Below, one piece after another: positions 1 to 6,095 of a DNA stretch of 11,113 bases (its first letter is position 1; every line of letters begins with the position of its first letter). The notes under the pieces were generated by a model. That model was not told the origin of the DNA and searched no databases. It saw only the letters and a program-made list of their open reading frames with translations. The translations under genes were made by a program, and so were the position numbers. Origin of the DNA: Candidatus Sumerlaeota bacterium (lineage in GTDB: Bacteria; Sumerlaeota; Sumerlaeia; JADFCT01); contig JAPLSP010000393.1 of the NCBI GenBank assembly GCA_026398575.1, positions 1-11,113 of the forward strand, given 5' to 3'.

Positions 1-635
1 TCAATCAAAATCTGCAGAGTTCTCTTGCTCAATTGAAACGCAACCTGCTCTGTATTGGAATCTTCAAGGCCTATTTGAACTATGCCAAGTGGCACAAAAC
101 CCTTGCATTGTGGAACAAATTTCGTGATATCATCAGTGGACTTATAATAGTCGTCAAAAACACCTCGGAAATCAACCGCCACCGAGATTGAAGCTAGCCG
201 AGGCAGAACAGATTGCTCATGAACCCGCTGCAGTATAATCGCACGCGCCTCATGCGATGCCGCCTCCTTGAGTTTTGCCAAGAATGTCCTAAAGCAATCA
301 TACTTGTCCTTAGGTATAGGCAAGAACTCGGCAAGATCAGCAACAATCACCTCTGGTTCGTCTTTTTCGGCATCTCCTTTAGGAGCAAACTCACGAAGAA
401 AGAACTGGGCAATGTCCATGACGTGATCCAACTGAGCTCTTGGAAGCCCAGTTCTCTCTGATGCTTGATCGTAAACACGTTCCGCTGCTTGTTTGCTCTG
501 CGATTCAAGAGCTGCGAGAGCAAAAGGAGGAATCTCATGAAAAGCTTTTGTTTCAAGCTCAATAAGAACCTGCAAATCCTTCTTGAATTCCGCGGAGCGA
601 GTAATATCGTTCCTGCAAAACAGATTACTTATCAT
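1..635 (-). CDS. Hypothetical protein, N-terminal 211 residues (3' end outside window)
   Basis: The frame is open from an ATG at 635 down to the left edge with no stop, so the gene is cut by the window. A GAAAGG ribosome binding site lies 9 nt before the ATG, supporting this start. The protein begins MISNLFCRNDITRSAEFKKD. It is soluble-looking, with charged, probably helical stretches (about residues 15-75 and 105-145) and a more strand-like C-terminal part containing SVAVDFRGVFDDYY and FVPLGIVQIGLED. I see no signal peptide, membrane segment or known catalytic motif, and I do not recognise the family. Base composition is clearly more A+T-rich than the dnaN or rib genes, and codons such as ATA and AGA are used freely, which suggests acquired DNA. 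It is probably co-translated with the small upstream ORF ending 3 nt before its start. That it is a gene is fairly sure; its function is unknown. Confidence 0.75.
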   Translation of the reverse strand, partial: MISNLFCRNDITRSAEFKKDLQVLIELETKAFHEIPPFALAALESQSKQAAERVYDQASERTGLPRAQLDHVMDIAQFFLREFAPKGDAEKDEPEVIVADLAEFLPIPKDKYDCFRTFLAKLKEAASHEARAIILQRVHEQSVLPRLASISVAVDFRGVFDDYYKSTDDITKFVPQCKGFVPLGIVQIGLEDSNTEQVAFQLSKRTLQILI

Positions 636-638
636 AAT

Positions 639-782
639 TTATCGCCTTTCTATAGTTATGAGGGCGCTCCCGATTAGGACCAAGAATATAGACATTGCGG
701 CGAACAGCTCCACACGTGCATAAATGTCTGGCATTTCGCAAAGAACCATATCCCTTGTTTCGATGAGCGCAAAAGTTGGCAT
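639..782 (-). CDS. Candidate 47-aa single-pass membrane protein
   Basis: A minus-strand frame from ATG 782 to TAA 639-641 encodes 47 residues beginning MPTFALIETRDM. It has an acidic N-terminal half and one hydrophobic segment (about residues 26-44, LFAAMSIFLVLIGSALITI), then ends in ERR. That is the layout of a tail-anchored or single-pass small membrane protein. Its stop lies 3 nt before the ATG of the next gene, and that gene's ribosome binding site falls in its last codons, a typical translational-coupling arrangement. Its own binding site is weak (GCGGAT, about 4 nt from the ATG). An in-frame GTG at 797 is another possible start. No family is recognised. The call rests on the hydrophobic pattern and the tight spacing; at this length a chance ORF remains possible, and an overlapping frame is also open here. 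Confidence 0.4.
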   Translation of the reverse strand: MPTFALIETRDMVLCEMPDIYARVELFAAMSIFLVLIGSALITIERR

Positions 783-1018
783 ATTATCCGCTTGCACAAA
801 CCTTTACCGTAAGAGGAGTATGGCCCATTGAAGGACGAGGTCAAGCGGAAAAAGCAATGTGGAAGAGCAGAAGAGCAGTCAATGAGTCGAATGCCCATTG
901 GGCGCCTAACATCAGGAAGTGCTGCCGCAACGTGGGACGCCCACGCTACCAAAGACCGAACTGCAATCCCTGGAAATCGCCCTTGACACGTCATGGGGCG
1001 CCTGCATAACAAACAGGC
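783..1018. other. Gene-poor stretch
   Basis: I find no convincing gene here. Short frames on both strands have neither binding sites nor recognisable composition. Two partial copies of GGGCGCCT followed shortly by AACA...CAGG occur at 900-916 and 996-1017, about 96 nt apart. GCCCATTGGGC at 893-903 is a short palindrome. The right end carries the promoter-like sequence described separately. Confidence 0.5.
983..1012 (+). promoter_or_regulatory. Sigma70-type promoter, possibly giving a leaderless mRNA
   Basis: A perfect -35 box TTGACA (983-988) is followed after 18 nt by TAACAA (1007-1012, 4 of 6 matches to TATAAT). The usual start of transcription, about 7 nt downstream, falls on or next to the ATG at 1019. 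No Shine-Dalgarno sequence precedes that ATG, so translation of a leaderless transcript is the simplest reading. The alternative is that the match is fortuitous. Confidence 0.4.
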
Positions 1019-1621
1019 ATGACGCGTCTTGCTTTCTTGATCGTTTTCTTGATTTTTTCCGCATTACAGTTCGAACGGCTTAAGGCCGAGGAGGTTGAAC
1101 TGCTCAAGCGACCGGCGTGCAATCTTTATACGATCTGCCCCAAGAAGATAGAAGCGACGAGCGAGGATATCCGTCTGTTGGCGCAAAATTTCAGGCTCTT
1201 GCATGGGAAGCTGTCCAAGGATCAATTCGAGGCCATCCATAAGATCAATCCCGATTTCAAGTGCCTTGCTTACGTCAACAGCGCCTACACCCGCAGCGTT
1301 GAAGAAGCGGGTGTCGTCGAGGCAAACTACCGGCGCGGCATTTGCATGCATCTGTCGGTGGAACTGGTGGAGGCGATTGCTCCGGACCAGATGCGCTCCG
1401 GCATGTGCAAGATCGTCCAAGACGTTCCAGGCGCCGCCGTTGTGTCCATTGACGGCTTATCGAAAGACGGCGGCGTGCATTATGATACGCAGGGCCAGAT
1501 TGAACCCGCGCGGCGTTTTGCAGCCGCGTATCTTGAAATGATCGGCAAGAAGCCCGCATCGGTCTCATTTCCCTTGATTGAACCCGGCGATCTTGGGATA
1601 AGGACGCAGGAGCGGGGATGA
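1019..1621 (+). CDS. Secreted chimeric protein: glycoside-hydrolase-like N-terminus joined to a SASA-type esterase C-terminus
   Basis: The 200-residue product starts with a signal peptide (hydrophobic residues 4-16, likely cleavage near KA-EE at 23). Residues about 35-122 resemble the start of uncharacterised TIM-barrel glycoside-hydrolase-like proteins: LLAQNFRLLHGKLSKDQF, then INPDFKCLAYVNSAYT. Residues about 124-173 resemble the end of SGNH/SASA-type carbohydrate esterases: VPGAAVVSIDGL, then DGGVHYDTQGQIEPARRF, where D150 and H154 lie in the region of the family's Asp/His catalytic pair. The esterase nucleophile block (GQSN-like) and the rest of the barrel are absent, so neither activity is expected. 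The join lies near nt 1385-1400 and is in frame. The last 25 residues match nothing I know. This is best read as a fusion of two gene remnants that still has an open frame and signal peptide; a genuine small secreted family is the alternative. Family assignments are from memory of motifs. Confidence 0.6.
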   Translation: MTRLAFLIVFLIFSALQFERLKAEEVELLKRPACNLYTICPKKIEATSEDIRLLAQNFRLLHGKLSKDQFEAIHKINPDFKCLAYVNSAYTRSVEEAGVVEANYRRGICMHLSVELVEAIAPDQMRSGMCKIVQDVPGAAVVSIDGLSKDGGVHYDTQGQIEPARRFAAAYLEMIGKKPASVSFPLIEPGDLGIRTQERG

Positions 1622-1755
1622 TTGGCGACTGTAGCGGGTGAGATGCGCTCTTTGGGGATGCGCTTTGGTTCCGCCTGCAATGGCAATATGGCGCTGAAAT
1701 AGGGCCGGATAACGCTCCACACTCTTATACCGCTCCAAGAAATGGCTGATGCGCC

Positions 1756-2121
1756 ATGAGCAACTTGGACATTCAAATCACCGGCGGCAAAACGCAGTTC
1801 CTTCCGGGCGAGGAGATCAAGGGCAGGATTTCCTGGAGGCTGGACCCGAAGGACAAGGCGATCGAACTGCGCCTGTTCTGGTTCACAAAGGGCAAAGGAA
1901 CCGGCGACGTGGGGATCGTCGAGAAGATTCCTTTTGAAAATCCGCTGCCGGAAGGCGCCAGCGATTTCCGTTTCGTGCTGCCGGAATCGCCTCACAGTTT
2001 CTCGGGCAAACTGATCTCGCTGATTTGGGCGCTGGAGCTGGTGGCGCGGAAAACCAAAGCGACTAAGCGGGCGGAATTTACGATGGGACCGGACGGCAAG
2101 GAAATCCTGATTCATTCATAG
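1756..2121 (+). CDS. Small arrestin-like beta-sandwich protein
   Basis: This 121-residue soluble protein has no signal peptide or membrane segment. The pattern LDIQITGGKTQFLPGEEIKG, then ISWRLD, a charged strand (IELRLFWFTKGKG), FRFVLPESPHSFSGKL and ISLIWALEL recalls one arrestin-fold domain (Vps26/arrestin-like). Its second half matches the end of the large membrane protein encoded next, which has GTMHSFKSSHNKIVWALRV in the equivalent place. An in-frame TGA at 1747-1749 makes ATG 1756 the first possible start; there is no clear Shine-Dalgarno sequence. The next gene lies about 170 nt downstream on the same strand, beyond a hairpin repeat. It may bind a partner or peptide in the same system, but this is inference. 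Fold assignment is moderate; function is unknown. Confidence 0.75.
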   Translation: MSNLDIQITGGKTQFLPGEEIKGRISWRLDPKDKAIELRLFWFTKGKGTGDVGIVEKIPFENPLPEGASDFRFVLPESPHSFSGKLISLIWALELVARKTKATKRAEFTMGPDGKEILIHS

Positions 2122-2169
2122 CCGAGGCAAGCAATGCCTTGTAAGCGTTCAGTCGCATAATGATGAATT

Positions 2170-2264
2170 CACCACAGAGGCACAGAGACACCGAGAAATG
2201 CATACAGAAAAAAATTGAATAATAGTCTTTGTGATTTTCTCTGTGCCTCGGTGTCTCTGTGGTG
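2170..2264. repeat. Long imperfect inverted repeat built from CACAGAG-like units
   Basis: Two 27-nt arms (2170-2196 and 2238-2264) are reverse complements with 4 mismatches and enclose a 41-nt A/T-rich spacer. Each arm starts from CACCACAGAG and continues with degenerate 8-nt units (GCACAGAG, ACACCGAG). Unit order is swapped between the arms, which explains the mismatches. As RNA or single-stranded DNA this would form a long stem. It lies between two same-strand genes, 28 nt before the DUF3592 gene. Similar CACAGAGGCACAGAG repeats occur in many environmental bacterial genomes (from memory). It is probably a dispersed intergenic repeat; there is no T-tract to make it a standard terminator. Confidence 0.85.
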
Positions 2265-2292
2265 ATAAATTAGAATTGGATAAAAGATTAAG

Positions 2293-4053
2293 ATGCCTGT
2301 TAGAACTACCATCCCGATATCCGGCGGCGGCGGCGGCTTTCTCGGCAAGGGCTGCGCGACTGTTTTCTTTTTTGTTTTTTTTGCGATAGGCGCGGTGGCT
2401 ACATCGGTTCTGATCGTGGCCGGTTGGCGCGAAGGCCGGAGCTATTTTTGGCCAAAAACCGACTGCCAAATCCTCGCGAGCAAAGTTTCGGAGAGGCTTG
2501 AGAGCCGGGGAGGCGGAGAGCCTTACGCCTTTGAAGTTCTCTATTCGTATATGAGCGGCGGGCAAACGCGGCAATCCAGCGTCTATCAACTCGGCTATCA
2601 AGGCGCTTCCCAATATGGCGACGTCGCCGCTCTGGTCCGCCAATATCCCGCGGGAGGCACGGCTGTTTGCTATATCAATCCCGAGATTCCATCCAGGGCC
2701 GTCCTGCGCCGGCAGGGACTGTGGTTTTTATTCTTTATATTCATTCCGCTGATATTCGTCGCCATCGGCGGCGGCGGAATCTGGTTCACGTGGCGCCCGA
2801 AACGCGCCGCCGTTTCCAGCGGCGCTCCTATCATATCGCCGATTTCGCAGACTGCTTCCATCGCGAATCCGCGCAGGATAACCGGGATTGTTTGCTTATT
2901 TTTTATGATTGTGGGGATGGCAATTCTCATTCCAATCGCGATCATTCCCTGCGCGCGCATGCTCGCTGCGCGCAGTTGGACGGAAACGCCGTGCAAAATC
3001 ATCTCGAGCCGCGTCACCTCTCATTCGGGCAAAGGAACCACATACGGCGTTGATATTCTCTATTCCTATATGGTTGGCGGACTGGAGTACCGCTCCAGCC
3101 GCTATGCTTTTATCGTCGGTACATCGAGCGGACGCGCGGGCAAGCAGGCGATTGTCAGCCGCTACCGGCCTGATTCGACGGCCTTGTGCTACGTCAATCC
3201 CAATGATCCCTATGACGCTGTCCTGTATCGCGGCCTTTCGCCCTTCATGTTGTTTGCGCTGATACCGTTGTTCTTTGTAGTTGCGGGCGGCGCAGGGCTT
3301 CTTGTGCTGGCGCGCAAGCCGGCGGCCTTTGCTTCGGCCTCGGCATCTCCGGCTCCGATCGCAGACAGCGGCATGAGATCATTTCTCGGAGGCTATACTC
3401 CGGCGCCTTCGCCTGCGTTGGGGCAGCCTGTAACCGCCGGACCGCTCGTTCTGAAGCCGAGCATGGGTCCCGTAGTAAAATTCATCGGCATTCTTATCTT
3501 CGCGGGATTTTGGAACAGCATCATTTCCGTCTTCGTCACGCAAATGGTTCGATCATTCATGCGGGGGCGTCCTGAATGGTTTGGGATGATCTTCATGATC
3601 CCGTTCCTTGCCGTTGGTTTGGGGCTGATCGTGGCGGCAGGCTATTATTTTCTGCAGATGTTCAATCCACGCCCGATAGTTACGCTCCTGTCATCCCCTC
3701 TTTTTCCCGGCAGCCCGCTCAATATCCAGATCACCTTCCGAGGCGCCGTGCGCGGCCTTCGGAAACTGTCGGTATCGCTGGAAGGGCGCGAGGAAGCCAC
3801 CTATCAGCGCGGCACCACGACCGTGACGGACAAATCCGTCTTCGCCCAATTCATCTTGTTCGAGAGCAGCAACTCACAGCAAATCGCCGGGGCGCGCGGC
3901 AGCGCCGTGATTCCCGCCGGCACGATGCATTCGTTCAAGAGCTCCCACAACAAGATCGTCTGGGCGTTGCGGGTGCAGGGCGATATTCCGCGCTGGCCCG
4001 ACATTAACGAGGAATTCCCGATCAACGTCATGCCGGCGAGGATAAAAAAATAG
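2293..4053 (+). CDS. Membrane protein with two DUF3592 units and a C-terminal arrestin-like domain
   Basis: The 586-residue product has six likely membrane segments: about 20-44, 143-167, 196-220, 316-340, 394-418 and 430-455. The first four bracket two copies of one domain. Copy 1 (about 45-167) and copy 2 (about 225-340) share W..T.C.I..S.V, then LYSYM.GG...RSS.Y, then CY.NP and AVL, which is the DUF3592 pattern and shows internal duplication. An Ala/Pro/Ser-rich linker (about 342-392) precedes a membrane hairpin. Residues about 460-582 form a soluble beta-rich domain (SSPLFPGSPLNIQITF, then HSFKSSHNKIVWALRV) resembling the arrestin-like protein encoded just upstream. The start is the first ATG of the frame's coding part; the ribosome binding site is weak. 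No enzyme motif is visible. The ATPase gene follows after 29 nt, so co-transcription is likely. The architecture is seen directly; a role as membrane scaffold or receptor is inference. Confidence 0.85.
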   Translation: MPVRTTIPISGGGGGFLGKGCATVFFFVFFAIGAVATSVLIVAGWREGRSYFWPKTDCQILASKVSERLESRGGGEPYAFEVLYSYMSGGQTRQSSVYQLGYQGASQYGDVAALVRQYPAGGTAVCYINPEIPSRAVLRRQGLWFLFFIFIPLIFVAIGGGGIWFTWRPKRAAVSSGAPIISPISQTASIANPRRITGIVCLFFMIVGMAILIPIAIIPCARMLAARSWTETPCKIISSRVTSHSGKGTTYGVDILYSYMVGGLEYRSSRYAFIVGTSSGRAGKQAIVSRYRPDSTALCYVNPNDPYDAVLYRGLSPFMLFALIPLFFVVAGGAGLLVLARKPAAFASASASPAPIADSGMRSFLGGYTPAPSPALGQPVTAGPLVLKPSMGPVVKFIGILIFAGFWNSIISVFVTQMVRSFMRGRPEWFGMIFMIPFLAVGLGLIVAAGYYFLQMFNPRPIVTLLSSPLFPGSPLNIQITFRGAVRGLRKLSVSLEGREEATYQRGTTTVTDKSVFAQFILFESSNSQQIAGARGSAVIPAGTMHSFKSSHNKIVWALRVQGDIPRWPDINEEFPINVMPARIKK

Positions 4054-4082
4054 CCGATCCCTCGCGCGCGGCGCTTTCAATT

Positions 4083-4658
4083 ATGCTGGCAAAAGACAAT
4101 CCATTTGGCGCCGAGCGCGTCTTGACGGTTCGCTATCGCCTGCGCGGCGCGACGTGGGAGGAGCTCATGGCGCGGCTCGAACGACTGGAGTATCGCGCCG
4201 CGATCGTGGGGCCGGAAGGTTCGGGCAAGACCACGCTTCTCGAAGACCTGGCGCCTTGCCTGCGCAAGCGCGGATTCGCCGTGCGGTTTCTACGTTTGGA
4301 TGACGCGACGCCATATTGGCAGCGTTGGCTGCTACTGCTGAAATATCGCGCCTGGGACGCGAAAACCGTGTTGCTGTTCGACGGCGCGGAATTGGCACCT
4401 TCGCCGGCGTGGCGCTGGTTTCGCGCGAGGGCGCGAAGGCGCGCCGCCGGCCTTCTCATCACCTCGCATCGCCCCGGCTTACTGCCCACGCTCATGGAAT
4501 GCGGGACGACGCCCGAGTTGCTCCAGGAAATCGTCGAGCAACTGCTTCCCGGCGAATCATCCGCGATGGACGAGAAACTCAAGAATCTTTATTCCCGGCA
4601 TCAAGGAAACTTTCGCCTGGCCTTGCGCGAGCTCTACGATGAATACGCCGGCAAATAA
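4083..4658 (+). CDS. Small P-loop ATPase (AAA-like)
   Basis: This 191-residue cytoplasmic protein has a clear Walker A motif, GPEGSGKT (residues 43-50). It also has a Walker B-like strand, VLLFDGAE (96-103), with D100 as the acidic residue, and LLITSHR (124-130) in the place of sensor 1. The C-terminal part (about 143-188) is helical, with a basic RHQGNFRLALRELYDEY end, as in the small lids of ExeA/TniB-like or AAA_22-type ATPases. An N-terminal helix (TWEELMARLERLEYRA) precedes the P-loop. There is no nuclease or helicase domain. The gene follows the DUF3592 gene by 29 nt without its own visible promoter or strong ribosome binding site, so the two are probably one transcript. The substrate is unknown. 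The ATPase call is firm; the subfamily is not. Confidence 0.85.
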   Translation: MLAKDNPFGAERVLTVRYRLRGATWEELMARLERLEYRAAIVGPEGSGKTTLLEDLAPCLRKRGFAVRFLRLDDATPYWQRWLLLLKYRAWDAKTVLLFDGAELAPSPAWRWFRARARRRAAGLLITSHRPGLLPTLMECGTTPELLQEIVEQLLPGESSAMDEKLKNLYSRHQGNFRLALRELYDEYAGK

Positions 4659-4665
4659 TATGAGC

Positions 4666-4767
4666 AAGAGGGTTAGTCGGACCCGTCGGACCGGTCAGAT
4701 TCTCAGGGCAGTCGGACTAGTCGGACCGGTCGGACCCGTCGGATGATTGCTTATTCCCCTAAAATCT
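4666..4767. repeat. GTCGGAC nonamer element, copy 1
   Basis: The core (4671-4744) is a run of 9-nt units of the form NNGTCGGAC (variable pairs include CC, CG and TA), with one degenerate interruption near 4699-4710. It begins GGTTAGTCGGAC after AAGAG and ends GTCGGAT. The 30 nt from 4738 to 4767 match copy 2 (9541-9570) at 26 positions, so the repeated unit extends past the tandem core. The element fills the space between convergent genes (ATPase and dnaN). Each unit is symmetric, GTC-G-GAC, so any GTC can pair with any GAC and the array can fold on itself on either strand. It may help end transcription from both sides; this is inference. Confidence 0.85.
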
Positions 4768-4773
4768 GAAATT

Positions 4774-5910
4774 TCATTCTTCGTAAGCCGGCGATTGAGC
4801 CAGGTCGTTGAGCTTGATGGGCATGACTACGAACAGCATGCTGTCTTCATCATGCGGCGTCAAGACCGCCGGCGACGTGGCCTTGTTGAGGCACAGATCC
4901 ACTTTTTCGCTGTCAATCACCTTCATGACGTCCTGCAGATAGCGGTGGTTGAAGACGATTTCGAAATCCATATTGGCCGGCGCCACGACGGCCATCGAGC
5001 CGGCGAAAGAGCCACGATCATAGGTCATTGCGGTGATTTCCACTTCGCCGCCCTTGAACTTCAGGATGACGGAGTTGTTCTTCTCATCCGAGATGATCGA
5101 GGCGCGGCGCACCACGCTCATGGCCTCGGCGCGATCCAGCGTCACTTTGTATTCGAACTGCTTGGGGATGACCATTTCATAGTTGGGATAGGCGCCTTCG
5201 ATCTTGTTGCCGATGAAGATCGTGTGATCCAGGTCGAAGCTGACCTGGCGCTGGCCCAGCGTGATTTTGATCTCCCCCTCGTCGGTCAACAGCTTCTGGA
5301 CTTCCGCCAGCAGTTTATGCGGGATGATGGCCTGGCCGTCCTGTTCGCCGGTGATTTCCGTTGGCTCCTGCGACACATAGCCGAGTTTTTTGCCGTCGGT
5401 GGCCACCGTCACCAGTTTTCCCTCCTTCAGATCGAACAGCGCGCCCAGGAGCACCTTGCGCGGATCGCGCACCGGGATGGCGAAGATGACGCTTTCGATG
5501 GCGCGGCGCAGGCCTTTCTGCGGCAGGACGAACGTCGTCTGGCTTTCGATGTAGGGCCATTCGGGGAATTTTTCTGGGTCCATCATCGTCAGGCGATAGT
5601 TGACGCTGCTGCATTCGATCACGACTGCGCCCTGTTCATCCATGGCGATGGTGATGTCCGTCTCGGGCAGTTCCTTGACCAGGGCCGCGAATTCCCTGGC
5701 CGGGACGGTCACGGCGCCTTCGGTTTCGATCTGCGCCTCGATCTTGCAGCGCACGCAGGATTCGCTGTCGCTGGCCATAAAGATGGCGCCGCTTTCTTCG
5801 GTGCGAATCAGGATGGTGCTGAGAATTGGCGCGCTATTTTGCGCATTGACGATATTGTGAACCGCCAGTGTCGCCCGCAGCAAATCGGCTTTCTTGATTA
5901 CGATCTTCAT
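4774..5910 (-). CDS. dnaN: DNA polymerase III beta subunit (sliding clamp)
   Basis: The 378-residue protein is the ring-shaped clamp that tethers DNA polymerase III to DNA. Family landmarks are visible: MKIVIKKADLL at the start, PILSTILIRT, the ATDGKKLGYVS block, YPNYEMVIPK near the middle of the third domain boundary, and a C-terminal FVVMPIK. A tail of about 12 residues (LNDLAQSPAYEE) follows, slightly longer than usual. I chose ATG 5910 because MKI fits the family and an AAGGA site sits 9 nt upstream. The frame also has an ATG at 5931, but that ATG overlaps this binding site. The gene is transcribed alone, divergent from the TPR gene, with no dnaA or recF nearby, unlike the common dnaA-dnaN order. 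A promoter and a GC-rich leader hairpin are described separately. Confidence 0.97.
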   Translation of the reverse strand: MKIVIKKADLLRATLAVHNIVNAQNSAPILSTILIRTEESGAIFMASDSESCVRCKIEAQIETEGAVTVPAREFAALVKELPETDITIAMDEQGAVVIECSSVNYRLTMMDPEKFPEWPYIESQTTFVLPQKGLRRAIESVIFAIPVRDPRKVLLGALFDLKEGKLVTVATDGKKLGYVSQEPTEITGEQDGQAIIPHKLLAEVQKLLTDEGEIKITLGQRQVSFDLDHTIFIGNKIEGAYPNYEMVIPKQFEYKVTLDRAEAMSVVRRASIISDEKNNSVILKFKGGEVEITAMTYDRGSFAGSMAVVAPANMDFEIVFNHRYLQDVMKVIDSEKVDLCLNKATSPAVLTPHDEDSMLFVVMPIKLNDLAQSPAYEE

Positions 5911-5939
5911 GGTCAAATGTCCTTCATCCAAGTCTGAAT

Positions 5940-5954
5940 GGCGCCCCGGGCGCC
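5940..5954. promoter_or_regulatory. Perfect GC palindrome in the dnaN leader
   Basis: GGCGCCCCGGGCGCC is a 7+1+7 inverted repeat. As RNA it would form a 6-bp GC stem with a 3-nt loop. It sits between the predicted dnaN transcription start (near 5962) and the ribosome binding site. It could stabilise the leader, bind a regulator, or affect translation. The symmetry is certain; a role is speculation. Confidence 0.45.
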
Positions 5955-5968
5955 GTCAAGCGGGTCAT

Positions 5969-5997
5969 TTTCTACTCCGTGCCAGCGCCGCTGTAAA
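5969..5997 (-). promoter_or_regulatory. Probable sigma70 promoter of dnaN
   Basis: On the minus strand, TTTACA (5992-5997, 5 of 6 matches to TTGACA) is followed by a 17-nt spacer and TAGAAA (5969-5974, 4 of 6 matches to TATAAT). The predicted start near 5962 gives a leader of about 50 nt before ATG 5910. The match, ideal spacing and position support the call. Confidence 0.5.
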
Positions 5998-6095
5998 GGG
6001 CGATTTTTAGCCCCGAAAAGGCTTGATTCGCCTGCCGTGCTCGAAGCAATACTTTTGCCCTTAACAATCATTGCCGTCGGAAGGGGTGCGAATTC

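Noticed and set aside
674..1012. Minus-strand frame of 112 codons in the gene-poor region
   Set aside because: No ribosome binding site, Cys/Ser/Trp-rich translation and no recognisable pattern; it overlaps the more plausible small membrane ORF in another frame.
900..1017. Possible integron attC site (GCCTAAC at 904-910, GCATAAC at 1004-1010)
   Set aside because: The two core-like heptamers are in the same direction rather than inverted, and no paired GTTRRRY partner with inner complementary arms is visible.
1480..2115. Minus-strand open frame (211 codons)
   Set aside because: It spans the ends of two plus-strand genes and shows no domain; the plus-strand arrestin-like reading is far better supported.
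4671..4744. CRISPR array in the GTCGGAC repeats
   Set aside because: Units are 9 nt, contiguous and without spacers; no cas genes are present.
5911..5931. Longer dnaN start at ATG 5931
   Set aside because: That ATG overlaps the binding site serving ATG 5910, and the MKI beginning fits the family better.
4747..5937. Long plus-strand open frame (396 codons) over dnaN
   Set aside because: It is exactly antisense to dnaN, whose product is unmistakable; the His/Asp/Phe-rich translation is typical of an antisense shadow.
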